From assembly GCA_965153355.1 (NCBI GenBank), contig OZ231127.1, positions 63,054,001-63,118,000 of the forward strand: 64,000 bases of DNA, given 5' to 3'. Each line of letters begins with the position of its first letter. Positions within the stretch are counted from its first letter, which is position 1. The position numbers and the translations under genes were made by a program. This document shows positions 12,314-26,913 of this stretch, one piece after another. The notes beneath the pieces are model-generated. The model was not told the origin of the DNA and did no database searches. It saw only the letters and a list, made by a program, of their open reading frames with translations. The DNA comes from Flaccisagitta enflata (Eukaryota > Chaetognatha > Sagittoidea > Aphragmophora).

Positions 12314-12410
12314 CTGGAAAGCATATAATAGAGAAAGAAATGTGTGAATCTTATAATAATAAACTAACCAATCCCCATGTACTGTCAATAGTAATTCATT
12401 TTCAATGATA

Positions 12411-13116
12411 CTATCTTCACCAAAAGAAACGCGACACCCTGGGAATGGTATTGACCATATGTTAATGAAATTTGGTAACTGAGGGAGTTTTTACATCAAG
12501 TAAGCTTTTTTTATGAAAAACTAACCATGCTGCAAAACAAAAATGCAATTTGTCTCGCCTTTCTTCGTTAACAGGGATGATAACCTCTGCTCATTTGTCT
12601 ATAGTTTTTGCAAGCCTTTGGTTTTCAAAACAGGCCTACTTTTTTGCTTGCCATTTCCAAACAGCTTGAGCTTAAGAATCCAGATTGCGCTCATCTTTTA
12701 GATTTTTTGATATAGATTAGTTTGCTTTTTTGGAAAAAGTATCTAGCGTCTCCAGAAGCTGAGATAACCAAAGTTAAAGTTACGAGATATTTCCTATTCT
12801 TTTTAGGTGCGACAAAGCACCTCTATTACTGGCTGTGTCTGTTGGTCTGTCGGGTAACGCATTCGTTCGACGATCCACACGTCGCACCCTATTGGCCTAC
12901 TTGGCCTTGTTTTCACAATTCTTTATCAATTCTGAGTGATTGTTTCCCTTCTTCTGCTTGCCATTTATAAACGCTTTAAGATACAGTGACCAGATTGGAC
13001 TCATTTTGAAGATCTTTTGCAGTAGATCATTTTGTTTTTTTAAAAAAAGTATCTAGCTCCTGTAGAAGCTAAGATATCATAGATAGAAGGTGTTGCGTTT
13101 CTTTTGGTGAATATAG
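12411..13116. mobile_element. Tc1/mariner-type MITE in gene 1 intron
   Basis: Terminal inverted repeats of about 28 bp (CTATCTTCACCAAAAGAAAC and its partner ending TTTCTTTTGGTGAATATAG) are flanked by TA at 12409-12410 and 13117-13118. There is no transposase. It contains two diverged direct repeats (about 12650-12786 and 12957-13084) with an F1 copy between them. Confidence 0.85.
12799..12914 (-). mobile_element. F1 element, AGGTGC class, inside the MITE
   Basis: The hairpin AGGTGCGACAAAGCACCT (12805-12822) follows TTTTT. The far end has GTCGCACC (12881-12888), the exact reverse complement of GGTGCGAC, and terminates GGCCTTGTTTTC. At about 116 bp it is the shortest F1 copy in the window. Confidence 0.75.
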
Positions 13117-13168
13117 TACAATTACTCATGATCTAATGTTATAAATAAGAAATGTTGCAATAACTCAT

Positions 13169-13420
13169 GACAAGAGCTTGGTGGAAAGGGGCCAATACTA
13201 ACAACTACTTTCCTTACGGCGATAGTCGCCATTACTGGTAAAAAATTCCAATTGTTTGATAGGCAGCCTTGTATATTGTAAATTTCCTATTCTAAGCAAC
13301 CGGTACTGTCTTATAACGGTGGCAAAGAAAATGACTATTTTGATTCTTCATGAAAGTATTCAGTGCGATCTATCGAACAATTGAAAATCTTACTAGGTAC
13401 GTGAATCCTGATTCAGAATA
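13169..13420. mobile_element. Degenerate F3 foldback core with F4 repeat
   Basis: 13169-13233 matches 30108-30177 (shared GGCGA(T/C)AGTCGCCATTACTG), a short repeat I call F4. It is followed by TTGTTTGATAGGCAGCC and the inverted CAGTGCGATCTATCGAACAA around a centre with GTCTTATAACGGTGGC, a diverged F3 core. Confidence 0.55.
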
Positions 13421-13602
13421 AAAAAGAATCATAAATGATAGATCTTGAAGATTTTTATAAAATATACAAAACAAATCGTAACTTTTTTGTAATTCTTACA
13501 AAAACTTTCGAGGGAAAATTTTGTTGAGGGTCCCCATCAATTCTCCACTTTAAAATGCACCAACTTAAATAACTAATTATGCGGTGTGTGAGATATCGGA
13601 GA

Positions 13603-13914
13603 AACAAGGTCGGATACACGGCCATCCAGTCGCGGACGGTTGGGCAGGAGCAGTAATGCAAAAACAGCTTGCGATTCAACAAGCCCGATCGGGCAACTAG
13701 ATGCGTCATTTGCGTGATATTAGAAGAGGCGTAACGGACGGACGGACGGACGGACGGACGGACGGACGGACGGACGGACGGACGGACGGACGGACGGACG
13801 GACGGACGGACAGACCTCCTTATAGAGATGCGATGACGCATCTAAAAACGGAATTACGGACCCACGGATGGATCGACACGGGAAGATGTTGAGTCGCGTG
13901 TCCGCGACTAAAAA
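13603..13914 (+). mobile_element. F1 element (AGTCGC class) hosting another F1
   Basis: It starts AACAAGGTCGGATACACGGC and has L motif AGTCGCGGACGG. It ends AGTCGCGTGTCCGCGACT, then AAAAA. It is interrupted at 13678 by a second F1 of a different class. Comparison with the uninterrupted copy at 31088 places the insertion just after GATTC. Confidence 0.85.
13678..13848 (+). mobile_element. Nested F1 element, AGATGC class
   Basis: It starts AACAAGCCCGATCGGGCAAC and has L motif AGATGCGTCAT (13699-13709). A (GGAC)n run of about 75 bp follows, then TATAGAG and the hairpin AGATGCGATGACGCATCT (13826-13843), then AAAA. The distal hairpin arm ATGACGCATCT is the exact 11-nt reverse complement of its L motif. 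Confidence 0.9.
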
Positions 13915-14265
13915 CTGAAAAATAGATGGAAAAATCCAATTTCCCCTGAGGAATTATCGTCTTCAAAGCCGCTGCCCATAAATGACCAGTTCATGTTTGT
14001 ATAGATGTATGGATGCATTAATGGACGGGGGCAGGGATGCAAAAGCTATTTTGATAATAGGGCAAAAAAATTGCAGCGAGCAAGGCCAAAAAACTGAACA
14101 AATGAATGTTGGACCAACAGATCGACCGACCGACCGACCGACTAGCCAACCCATATCGATACCAGTAATTATGTCTGTGTGCCACTTTAATTTGGTGCGT
14201 TTTACTTTTTCAAAAAGAAAAAAAAATAAGAAAGAAAAAACTAAAACAAAAAAAAAAAAAATCAC

Positions 14266-14596
14266 CTTTATTTTTTACATCCGCGTATTTGTTACGAAGT
14301 TCTTCTGTTTTGATCGTAGTTTTCTGAGTCATTGTTTCCATTTCGATGACATCGGCGCCTTCATTGACATGGGCGTAGATAGCATTTTCGACGCCACCAC
14401 CATCAACGCAACTACCACCTCCACCTCTGGCCCCACCACCACTCACACCACCACCAACACTACCACCCCCACGCCCACTGCCAACGCCACCGCCACCGCC
14501 ACAGCTTCCAAGATCGATCGCTACGTCGTTGATGTCGACGTCGTCATTTCCGCTTTCATCCGTGTTTAGAATTCTTTGTCGCGATAATTTCAACAT
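14266..14596 (-). CDS. Lectin/SRCR receptor gene 1, exon 1 (cytoplasmic tail)
   Basis: It begins ATGTTGAAATTATCGCG and encodes about 110 residues: an acidic start, a Gly-rich tract (about residues 33-65) and a charged end (TEELRNKYADVKNK). It ends at a donor AAAG|GTGATT with phase 1. Exon 1 of the paralogue (23084-23360) has the same layout (Gly-rich, then charged, phase 1), which is the main reason for linking it to 10015-12313. The next known exon begins in phase 2, so at least one more exon, expected to encode the transmembrane helix, should lie between. It was not found in an intron crowded by mobile elements. Reading through the donor would give a short Phe-rich hydrophobic tail from intronic poly-T, which is unlikely to be functional. 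Confidence 0.6.
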
Positions 14597-15352
14597 GATT
14601 TTCTCCCAAGCTCATCGAATATCGAACGGTCGAAATGTTACTGAGAGAAATGATCATGCGCACGCCTGAAAATAAAGATCATCGCTAAGATTGTAATTTT
14701 CTTTTCCATATTCTCCCGCTCTCAATCTAGTTTTTTTAGGAAACAAAGAAATTAAAAAAAAAAAACTGAGGATGAATATATCCGTTTTTGTGTCCAAAAT
14801 CCTAAGGCTTATCTCGTTGTAATAGAGCATTCAAAGGATCAAGAGATGCAACTGCTTAGAAATGTTTAGAAATACGAAGGAAGAGGATTGACCGACACTA
14901 GTCGAAAAATGACGACTTTGACGTGCAATTCGTGTAACCCATGTAGGTGGAAACGCGTACCAGTAGACCGAAAGCTGCCTCTGGTGGCTGAATTCACGTG
15001 AATGTGACGGAATTACGGGCGGTATGGAGTTTCACTGTGCACGCTGGAATCTTAGGTTTTGTAATTTTTTAGTTAGTCCACATTTGCTGACACGGGAAGC
15101 GGATGCAAATTTTCAAGAAAAGGAAAACTAATATCAACGGTTTTAGAAAAATAAAGAAAAAAACACTCATTCCAGAACGAAAAGAGGGTTTAAAAAATGG
15201 GAGGGTATAAATGTCAGATAGGAAATAAATAGTCCTGCTCTTCACACAAAATCGCCGAAAGAACAGAACAGAAGTACAAGGTCACGTCCACAGATATGTT
15301 CAGCACACACACCAACGGATAACCTGACTAAACAGCAGGCCTTCCTACAGTT
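14597..15352. other. Upstream flank of lectin/SRCR gene 1
   Basis: Presumably holds the promoter and 5' UTR of the minus-strand gene starting at 14596. No core promoter element could be assigned with confidence. Confidence 0.3.
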
Positions 15353-15540
15353 AACAAGGCCGGATACACGGCTACCCAAGTCGCGTGCAGGTGGGCAGGG
15401 GCCATACTTGAGTTCACTTGATCATTTGGGCAGGAGCAGTGAGGCAAAAGACCACAAAAAACCAAAAAAGAAATAAAGTGTGACTGAGAAAGCGGACCGA
15501 GAAAGCGGGGTATAGAGTTTCGTAGCACGCGATTAAAAAA
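15353..15540 (+). mobile_element. F1 element, AGTCGC class
   Basis: It starts AACAAGGCCGGATACACGGC and has L motif AGTCGCGTGCAGG, with boxes GGTGGGCAGGGGCC and ATTTGGGCAGGAGCAGTGA. The right hairpin is mutated in the proximal arm (AGTTTCGTAGCACGCGATT) and is followed by AAAAAA. Confidence 0.85.
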
Positions 15541-16910
15541 ATGGGTTTTCAGCCTTTAGCGGGCATCGGTCGGGTGTGGCATTTTGCACAATTCCTTTTA
15601 ATCTGATCATCAACATATAGATTATAGAAAAAACAATATTTAGAATTCTATCATTTTGTTTCAAATTTTGTTATTACCTCATTTTTAAGCACAATGAAAG
15701 AAAAACAAAATCATATGTAATTTTATTGACTGCACCCAGTTTTGTAGAAAATTAACTCTGTTAACTCTCTTGAAAATTAAGTAATAACAGTGGTAAAATG
15801 AAAAATGAGACAAAATTATTTTCAATGTTTCACATTCAACAAATGAGAAAAACATAGCAAGATTTATAATCGTTTGAAAGTTCTTTGAAAAACCTTCGAA
15901 ATGGGACCATGCTGGTTGTTGTATCTTTGTTTGTTTAGTAATGACATAAGGATGAAGAGTAGGTGTATAAACCATGTTGAAAAAACTGTATTTTTTTGTT
16001 AATTCATAAGAAACAAAGAGATAAAATCTATTGGATTTTTTTTCTCATAAATTTTTTATACTTTATATCTTCAGTTTGGCAAAAATTAGCTAGATAAGTT
16101 TTGTTGTTTTTTACTGTACCACTGTTATACTTTTTTGATGGTCTGATCAGAAAACCTTTAACATATTGACACACCCTAGGACATCCGCAATATGGACAAA
16201 ATAGAGAGCACATTGTACGTTCAAAGCAAAACCAACCCAATTTGGAGAATTGAGGATGCTCATCATCATTTGTTGAACCTAGAAAAGTCCAATATCAATA
16301 TCAATATCAATATCAAAGCTTTGTCCATCCGTCTTTGGATCTGACCATCTTTAGGTACAACTTTTTCATTTCTACCATTTCCCCCCGCTTCTCTCCCTCC
16401 CCCCACGCCTTTCCCTTTCACATTGATGAGATAACCCCTGTTAATTTGTTTGTGTCAATTGATGGATAACTTCTTATGTCGGTTGATCGGTAGCTTTGGT
16501 CCATTTCATCTGTTTGAACTGTACATTCACACACACACCGATCATTCTTTACAAGAAACACTGGGAATGTCTGATAAGGAAAGAAAAGTTTAAATGGCTT
16601 GGTGATTCTTTCTTTAACGGTTAGTTTTCAAATTAACTTTCTTCAACACCTTATCGCAGTGAAACATGAAAGCTGTTTTCATTGATATTTAAAGCTCAGT
16701 ATATAGTAACACATAATCAAGGATGACCACCAATCCACCATCGTCACCTACATCGCTTGATTGCGCACATCCGTGAGAGGGGACAAAAAGCTCAGTGACA
16801 TGACATGGGAAAAAAACGTTAGGAAGGTAAGGTAGACGGACGGACCAACTAAGAGGGGTACACGAGACCAAAAGCTGTACATTATTGGAAAATTCTGCAA
16901 GACGGCTCAT
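15541..16910. other. AT-rich non-coding stretch
   Basis: No exon or repeat family recognised, apart from a short ATATCA run near 16290-16315 and a small GGAC tract near 16835. Confidence 0.45.
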
Positions 16911-17350
<440 letters not shown>

Positions 17351-17663
17351 TCTTTTATTTTGGTCACATACACGTGATTCTGTGAGCCACTTTTTGGTTG
17401 GTTAGTGAGCAGGTTGTTCGATCAGTTAGTCCGTTGGTTGGTCCGTCAATGTCACAAGGTCGCTTCTTGGGTTTTCTTCTGCTGCCCACTCGTCTGCCAC
17501 TAAGGCTAAGGTAACGGTATTTCCGTTCATTATTTCTATTTCTCTTTCCTTCTCTCTCTCTTTCTTTCTTAGTTTCTTTGCTTTTGTTTCTTTGCTCGTT
17601 TGCTTGTTTGCTTGTTTTTTTGTTTGTTTGTTCCTTTTTCTTCCTTTCTCACATTATATCTTT

Positions 17664-17665
17664 CG

Positions 17666-17736
<71 letters not shown>

Positions 17737-17748
17737 TTTTTTCTTTTC
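17664..17748. repeat. (TTTC)n microsatellite abutting an F1 end
   Basis: About 20 TTTC units directly preceding the hairpin end of the F1 element at 17748. Confidence 0.9.
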
Positions 17749-17962
17749 AATCACAGACTCGCGACTCTATAAGAAGTTTTGTCTGTCTGTCTGTCTGGTT
17801 GTCGGTCCGTCCGTTGATCCAACAGACGGTCCATTCGCCGATCCGTTGGTTCATTGGTCTGTTGGTCCGTGGTGATCAAGTGGGAAAGTGTGAAAACGCA
17901 CATTGCCTCCCCGCCCACCCGTCCGCCACTGGTATTGGCCATGTATCTGACCTTGTTATCTT
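17748..17962 (-). mobile_element. F1 element, decayed
   Basis: It has hairpin remnant CACAGACTCGCGACTC followed by TATAAGAAG, a TCTG/CCGT tract, and then CCCACCCGTCCGCCACTGG and a CCATGTATCTGACCTTGTTA terminus. Confidence 0.65.
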
Positions 17963-17969
17963 TCTTACT

Positions 17970-18444
17970 CTCTTTGTTTATTTGTTTATTTGTTTATTTG
18001 TTTATTTGTTTATTTGTTTATTTGTTTATTTGTTTATTTGTTTATTTGTTTATTTGTTTATTTGTTTATTTGTTTATTTGTTTATTTGTTCATTTGTTTA
18101 TTTCTTTCATTCTTCCTTTTCTTTTCTTTTCTTCCTTTCCTTTCTTTCCTTTACTTTCTTTTCTTTTTTTTTCTTTTTTTCTTTTTCTTTCTTTTTCTTT
18201 CATTTTTTCTTTTCATTCTTTTTTTCTTTCTTTCTTTCTTTTCTTTTTCTTTCTTTTCTTTCTTTTCTTTCTTTTCTTTCTTTTCTTTCTTTTCTTTCTT
18301 TTCTTTCTTTTCTTTCTTTTCTTTCTTTTCTTTCTTTTCTTTCTTTTCTTTCTTTTCTTTCTTTTCTTTCTTTTCTTTCTTTTTTTCTTTTTTTCTTTCT
18401 TTCTTTTCTTTCTTTTCTTTCTTTTCTTTCTTTTCTTTCTTTTT
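17970..18444. repeat. (TTTATTTG)n and (TTTTCTTTC)n arrays
   Basis: An 8-bp TTTATTTG array (about 17975-18100) is followed by pyrimidine sequence and a regular 9-bp TTTTCTTTC array (about 18238-18440). The array ends at the hairpin end of the next F1 copy. Confidence 0.95.
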
Positions 18445-18662
18445 AGTTGCGGACACGCAACTCTATAAGAGGCTTTATCCGTCCATTCATCCATCCATTG
18501 GTCCATCTGTCTGTAATGCACAAGTCAATTGTCGTAGAAACGCGCATCTGGATGCGTGTATATGTGGAGGGGGTGTTGAGGGGGAGTTATGGTGAGGCTC
18601 GGAGTTGGATGCCCCTGCCCACCCGTCCGCAACAATATTTTGACCCCTCGTCACTTGTTTTA
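18441..18662 (-). mobile_element. F1 element, AGTTGC class with GTGACGC-type end
   Basis: The hairpin AGTTGCGGACACGCAACT (18445-18462) pairs in code with GTCCGCAAC at 18625-18633. The outer end is TGACCCCTCGTCACTTGTTTT, different from the usual CCGGCCTTGTT and shared with copies at 18664 and 44865. Confidence 0.8.
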
Positions 18663-18663
18663 T

Positions 18664-18895
18664 TGTTAGTTGCGGACACGCAGCACTATGAAAGGCTTTG
18701 CCCTTCCGCCCGTCAGTCCATCCATCGTCTGTGATGATCAAGTCATAAAGTGCAAAAACGCGTATTTATGGTGCTGAAATTATGATTGTTTGTCATTGCA
18801 ATTGAGCATAGGGTGGAGGAGGGTATGGATGGGGGTGTATGTCCCTGCCCATCCATCTGCAACGATATTGTGGCCCCGCATCACTTGTTCTTATT
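18664..18895 (-). mobile_element. F1 element, AGTTGC class, adjacent tandem copy
   Basis: The hairpin AGTTGCGGACACGCAGC is slightly decayed. The far end is CATCTGCAACGATATTG followed by GGCCCCGCATCACTTGTTCT. It directly abuts the copy ending at 18662 in the same orientation. Confidence 0.75.
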
Positions 18896-18940
18896 TTTTC
18901 ATTCCTTTCGACCTTTCTAGTCCTGCTCGCTTCCTTTTTC

Positions 18941-19921
18941 AGGCAGCGGCCCCAAAGGCCCTTAGAAGCCCTTAGAAGCCCAAAATCAGCTCTATCAGCT
19001 CTCAAATGTGGCCTCTATTAGGATACTTCTTATAGCAAAAGTTTGATATTTCTTTTCATCCTCTTTACCTAATGTGGAGGGGCAAATTTTAGGACTTTTA
19101 ATTTATTTTCCTTTGTATAGAAAATTTCTGTGCAGGACCTAATTTGCATGATGCAGTAGGAAAATTGATATGCTGGTATACTCTAAGATAGCTACTAACA
19201 ACTTGCATTGTTTATTTGCTTCTTAGATAAACTGTGTTTTAGTTTGTGTTTTGATTCTTAAGTCTAAACTTATAAACACTAACATTCTCTAAAACAAATA
19301 ATTCATCGTTTAGTAACAAAACTATGCAGGATTTTGTTGATTTCTGGGATTCCTTTAAGAACTTCCAAAATTGGAAGAAAAAAGAATTAGAAAAAATAAT
19401 AAAGAAAATGCTGATCTTTATTATCCGCCACATTAAATGAGTAAGATGAAAAAAATACTCCTAACTTTTGCTGTGTGGAGCACTCAAGCCCTCTTTAGCC
19501 AAAAATGAGCTCTCTGAAGCCTCAAATCAAATATAACAGGCCTCAAATGTACCCTCTTTGGCCACAACTGAGCCCTTCCAGACCTCAAATCATTCTTCTC
19601 CAGTCTTTGATTTAACTAAGCAATTTTCAGGCCTCGAACTTATCCTCTTAGGCCAAAGATTAGACCTTTCAGACCTGGCAGCCCTTGAATAACTTAATTT
19701 TGATCTCTTAAAGTTCCCGTAATAGCCCAATTTTAACCTGCACTACTCATTTATAATTTTCAAAGCCCTTAATTTTCTCTTCTATACTAGCCTTCGCATA
19801 AGGAAAAGAAAATTCATCCCTGCGTTCTACAGGACATCAGCTCTTTGGGCGCCGCTGCCTTGCTCTCACCAAACTTTATCAGCTTAACACCTCAAACAGG
19901 GCAACGGGAACAGCAGACCAC
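18941..19921. mobile_element. F2 element, old copy
   Basis: It starts AGGCAGCGGCCCCAAAGGCC and ends TTCTACAGGACATCAGC then TCTTTGGGCGCCGCTGCC. The usual outer box, as GGGCAACGGGAACAGCAGACC, follows. A decayed array of roughly 21-bp units (CAGCTCTCTCAGGCCTCAAAT type) is visible at both ends of an AT-rich centre. Confidence 0.65.
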
Positions 19922-20897
19922 ATGCGATCCTTGGACGATTAGTACTTGTTTTCTTCCTTCTGTTCTTATCTACTTTAGTTTTCCTTCTCCTTACTTAACT
20001 TATTCATTCGAAGATAATACAATTCTACTTAGGAAAAAATGAGAGAACGTCAAAAGGGAAACTATCTGAACAAGAGATAGGTTTAGCAACAGCTAACTCA
20101 TTTTACATCAAATCAATGTTATGGACAAAGTAATAACCATAGATCGACTACATTATGACGCAAGTGTTTAATCTAAAATGCAGTAACGTTCTGAAAAAAT
20201 TCTCAGCATCATTGACAAGAAAACATTGAAAACCTCTACTAAATAGAGGTGGTGGCGATAAACAGAGGAAATAAGGTATGGCAAATTATGAATCCTTCAA
20301 TTTCAAAAAAGAATTTTCATTAGTAAGATATTTTAATGTGTATTTTTCTATTTTTGTTGCACATGTCATAAGTTCTTAACTCATTTTAATAAGGACGCCG
20401 TTTGCGTGGATGGCTTGCAAATTCGAAGGGCTTCATTTAGTATCTTTTCAATATTCATTTGATTTTTTGAGTTTATTGAAGATATGTCTAAATGTTACAA
20501 AAGATTTTTTTTTCCTAAGAAAATATCTTTCCAGATTTATGTGTAGGACGGTATGCATATTGCGAAGGTTCGTTTTCAAACAAAGCGCGGTGAAAATCGT
20601 TTCGGAGGTTAATTAGGATCATATTGATTTTACTATCATTACATGATAATTTGTAGCATGCTTCTATCTTCATAATCAAAATGTTTTATCAACAAAATCT
20701 CACAGTTATCACACAGCGTGTATCATGGTATCATTTCTATGTTTTTGACTTAAGCGTTATATTGACATCGATAGTAGATTGATCAATGAATCAAACTCAA
20801 AATCTTCAAATGAAATTCATCAGCAACCTCAAAGGTATGATAACCGCAATTAAGCGCAATTACGTAACAATCAACCTCGTTTTTTTTGTTCGACTTG
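19922..20897. other. AT-rich sequence downstream of lectin/SRCR gene 2
   Basis: No exon, repeat array or RNA gene recognised. It probably includes the 3' UTR of the minus-strand gene ending at 20898. Confidence 0.4.
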
Positions 20898-22945
20898 CTA
20901 GTCTTTCATAACATCGGTACACTGGCAAACAAACCATGATCTTGATACTTCATGGTATAGTTCCCAAATAGTCGTAGTGTCTGATTGGAAATGGCTTGGA
21001 CAAGCACCGAGTGGGCCATAACATTCAACCACCTCCTGTTCTCGACTGATTCCATACACAAATGACTTTGGACATTGGACCGCCGCGACATCTGAAACTG
21101 AGCAATCTCGAGGCAATCCATGCGGACATTCCTTCAGAGTTGACTCTGTGCCCCTGCACCTGACAGAGTCCATTAAAAAGTCGTCGCTTGTAGCATCTCC
21201 AAACGTGAAACCGGTAGATAGCCAGGGTAAGGCTTTGGGATCACGGGCAATCGCATTTCCAGACGCGAGGCCAATGTCTCGACAGACCACTGCTGCATCT
21301 CTTGAATCCCATTCATGGTCACAAACGGGTCTACCATCAACATAAACGTTGCCTTCACTTACGGAGTATCCGTCCTTCAGAGTGATTGATGACCCTTGAC
21401 GCAGTTGTCCCTTTGTCGTTGTCATCCATTCGATGGACGACCGGGAATCGAACTTTGTTAGAAATGTCGCCACCTCAATTTTGTTCTCGTTTAATGTATC
21501 GACGTTGGCCAGCGAACCATTGCATATTTTTCCGCAAAATGATTCGGCTTCGCTTCTGTCTTGTTGCGATTTGACAAATTTGAAACATGGGACATTTTGG
21601 GAAGTTCCTTTTTCAATGCTATGTTTCATCGTCGAGCTGGATAAGCAGAGTGACTCTGAGGTAAAGCTTTCATCTTGCTCCTGTTCATTTTGAACTTTCA
21701 ACTGGTTTTCGCGCACAAACTCGCAAACAAATTTTTTCCATTTGAAGCAATCAGTTGACAACCAATAATGATTCGTACTTTTCATGAAATACAAGCACTG
21801 GTTCTCGCCTCGCCAGTGATAAGACTTCCAATCCGTGAAAGATCGACCTAGATCTTTACTTAGATGAGAAGATTTCCACTTCCAAGAACCATCAGAGTTA
21901 GCGCCACCAGTCCAAAACGCTTCACTGGTGAGATCGCCGAGGAAGGAGTTTTCCTTTGGTCCGTCTATCTTCACCAAATTGCCGCCAAATCGTTGACACG
22001 TTTCGTGTGCCGCCCTCCAACCGGCGGTATTGATGGATTTCCGGTAGCAGGTTCCATTATCCCGGCAAACAGTTTTATCTTTCATTAAAAATTCAGATGG
22101 CGTTGGTCTCTGCCACCTCCCGTTTCTCGCCGGTGTCTCGCAAATAAATTGCATCAAAGAGTTACAGTTTTTCGTCTTCCACACTTTGCGTCCTACGTCA
22201 ATTATGGCGCATGATGAGTCAAAAGATTCTCCATCGTCCCATTTTGCTTCCGATTTGACTTCAGCCGATTTGCTTCCCTCCATGTCGTTGTACATTGTCT
22301 GCCAATACCACTTGCCATCCGAGGGAGGATTACTTTGTTCAACGCCAATCCAGAATGAAGGTATCTTTTTTCCCCCTTTGGTCCTTTTAAAAATGGATTG
22401 AATGACGAAATTGAGTTCATGAGAATTTCGTATCATTACCAAGTTTCCTTGGTTTTCTCTGCAAAATGCTTGGGCCTCGGCGCGTGTTTTTGCCTTCACG
22501 TTTTCGTTGATGAAGTAGCATTTCCTCCACAATCCCCCTGGGCCGACGTGGGTGTAGTCGAAGTAAAGTTTCCTCGGACAGGCGAAGAGCGGGTCGCGAT
22601 AGTCGTTGACGGAGAAACGGCGTAAAAATGTGGTCAACGTTTGCGTGATATTGAGCAAATCTGATCCTTTGGTAATTGCGGAAGTAGCATTTCCACTTTT
22701 GTCGATAGTTTTCCCTGCTTGATGCTCCTTCAAAAACTTCGCCATGGTGTTTGTAATTTTGCTGGTGATATTGTTGAGGAAATCTACGTGGTCTTCATGT
22801 TTTTTCTCGTTTCCTTGTGTTGAATGGTGATAATCAGCGGAGCGTTTCATTTCGTAGGCGATCCAGCCAAGTAAGATGATGACGATAACCCCAAATATAG
22901 CAATGACAAATTGGGTGTGGCGATGACCATGACCGTGACGAGGAC
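20898..22945 (-). CDS. Lectin/SRCR type II receptor gene 2, exon 2
   Basis: Joined to exon 1 (23084-23360) this gives a 774-residue type II membrane protein. The exon starts after a strong acceptor (CTGTTTTCCAATCATTCAG) in phase 1, matching exon 1. Rough layout in the joined protein: His-rich juxtamembrane HGHGHRH (96-102); transmembrane helix (105-123); short glycosylated stalk (to about 210); CTLD 1 (about 215-363, WIGV core); CTLD 2 (about 385-505); half of a third CTLD (about 530-610); class A SRCR domain with six cysteines (about 620-720); and a C-terminal region ending SWFVCQC near the terminus. Canonical EPN/QPD calcium motifs are not evident. A cell-surface recognition role is inferred from the domains; ligands are unknown. 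A TTG at 23024 opens the same frame upstream but falls in the intron. The stop is TAG at 20898-20900. Confidence 0.9.
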
Positions 22946-23083
22946 CTGAATGATTGGAAAACAGTGGAAAAGCGGGTGCAATGTAAGATCCGATCACCAT
23001 TTTACGGGGCAATTCGAATATCAAGCACAGTGAGGCAAATCTGCCCGTTTATGGATCTAAAAATCATAACTAAGTTGACTTAC

Positions 23084-23360
23084 TTTCCGCCGCAAGATTT
23101 TTCACTTTCATTTGCTGTTCCATGGTTTGGTTCTTCGATTTTGCGTTTGAGTCAATGACTTTCATTTCAAAGTCTCCTCGGGTTTCAAAATCTCCTCCAG
23201 CGCCAATATTTCCTCCCTGTTCTTCACCGCTGTCACCTACTTTAACCGCACCTCTGCTACTACGACTACCACCTTTTCCAACGCTGCAGCCATCAGCGCC
23301 TTTGCCGATTTCGATCCCAACATCAGGGACCTCAACGGTGCTAATTTTCCCGGTATCCAT
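23084..23360 (-). CDS. Lectin/SRCR type II receptor gene 2, exon 1
   Basis: It begins at ATGGATACCGGG in a good initiation context (CAAC before ATGG) and encodes the 92-residue cytoplasmic tail: acidic start, Gly/Ser-rich middle and a charged end. It ends at a near-consensus donor GGAAA|GTAAGT in phase 1. The intron is only 138 bp (22946-23083). Splicing joins residue 92 to a Ser codon and then the PRHGHGH segment before the membrane helix. With no signal peptide and a helix near residue 105, type II orientation is expected. The exon matches 14266-14596 of the paralogue in layout and splice phase. Confidence 0.85.
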
Positions 23361-23569
23361 GTTGAAAATTTATTTTTTCGTTGGATCTTCAAACAGGCCG
23401 GAATGGTATTTAGTATCAACCACTAAGGATAAAGGACAACGATGATCATATGTTTTTAGACACTTGAAAGACAAGTCAACGGGAATAAAGCGCAGAGAGT
23501 GAGAATAGAAATAACAATCCGTATTGCATGTGTTTAGCGTAAGTTTGGCTTGGTGTAAAATGTGAAGTC

Positions 23570-26823
<3,254 letters not shown>

Positions 26824-26913
26824 TGTCTGCCCAGATGCCCTAGTGACCTTCTCCAGCACTGCCCCTGCCCACCTGCACGCGACTAGGGTAGCCGTGTATC
26901 TGGCCTTGTTTTG
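26824..26913 (-). mobile_element. F1 end bordering the TTTC satellite
   Basis: It has TGCCCAGATGCCCTAGTGAC, CCCCTGCCCACCTGCACGCG and the terminus CCGTGTATCTGGCCTTGTTT. The hairpin end that should lie beyond the satellite (near 23560) is missing, suggesting the satellite grew within or replaced most of an F1 element. Confidence 0.75.

Noticed and set aside
12369-12439. A phase-compatible candidate middle exon for receptor gene 1 (acceptor CCATTCCCAG, donor GATTG|GTTAGT)
   Set aside because: It overlaps the terminal inverted repeat of the MITE at 12411 and encodes no membrane helix. The phase match is probably coincidental.
14210-14265. Phe-rich hydrophobic tail continuing exon 1 of receptor gene 1
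   Set aside because: It comes from an intronic poly-T tract after a good donor (AAAG|GTGATT), and the paralogue uses the equivalent donor.
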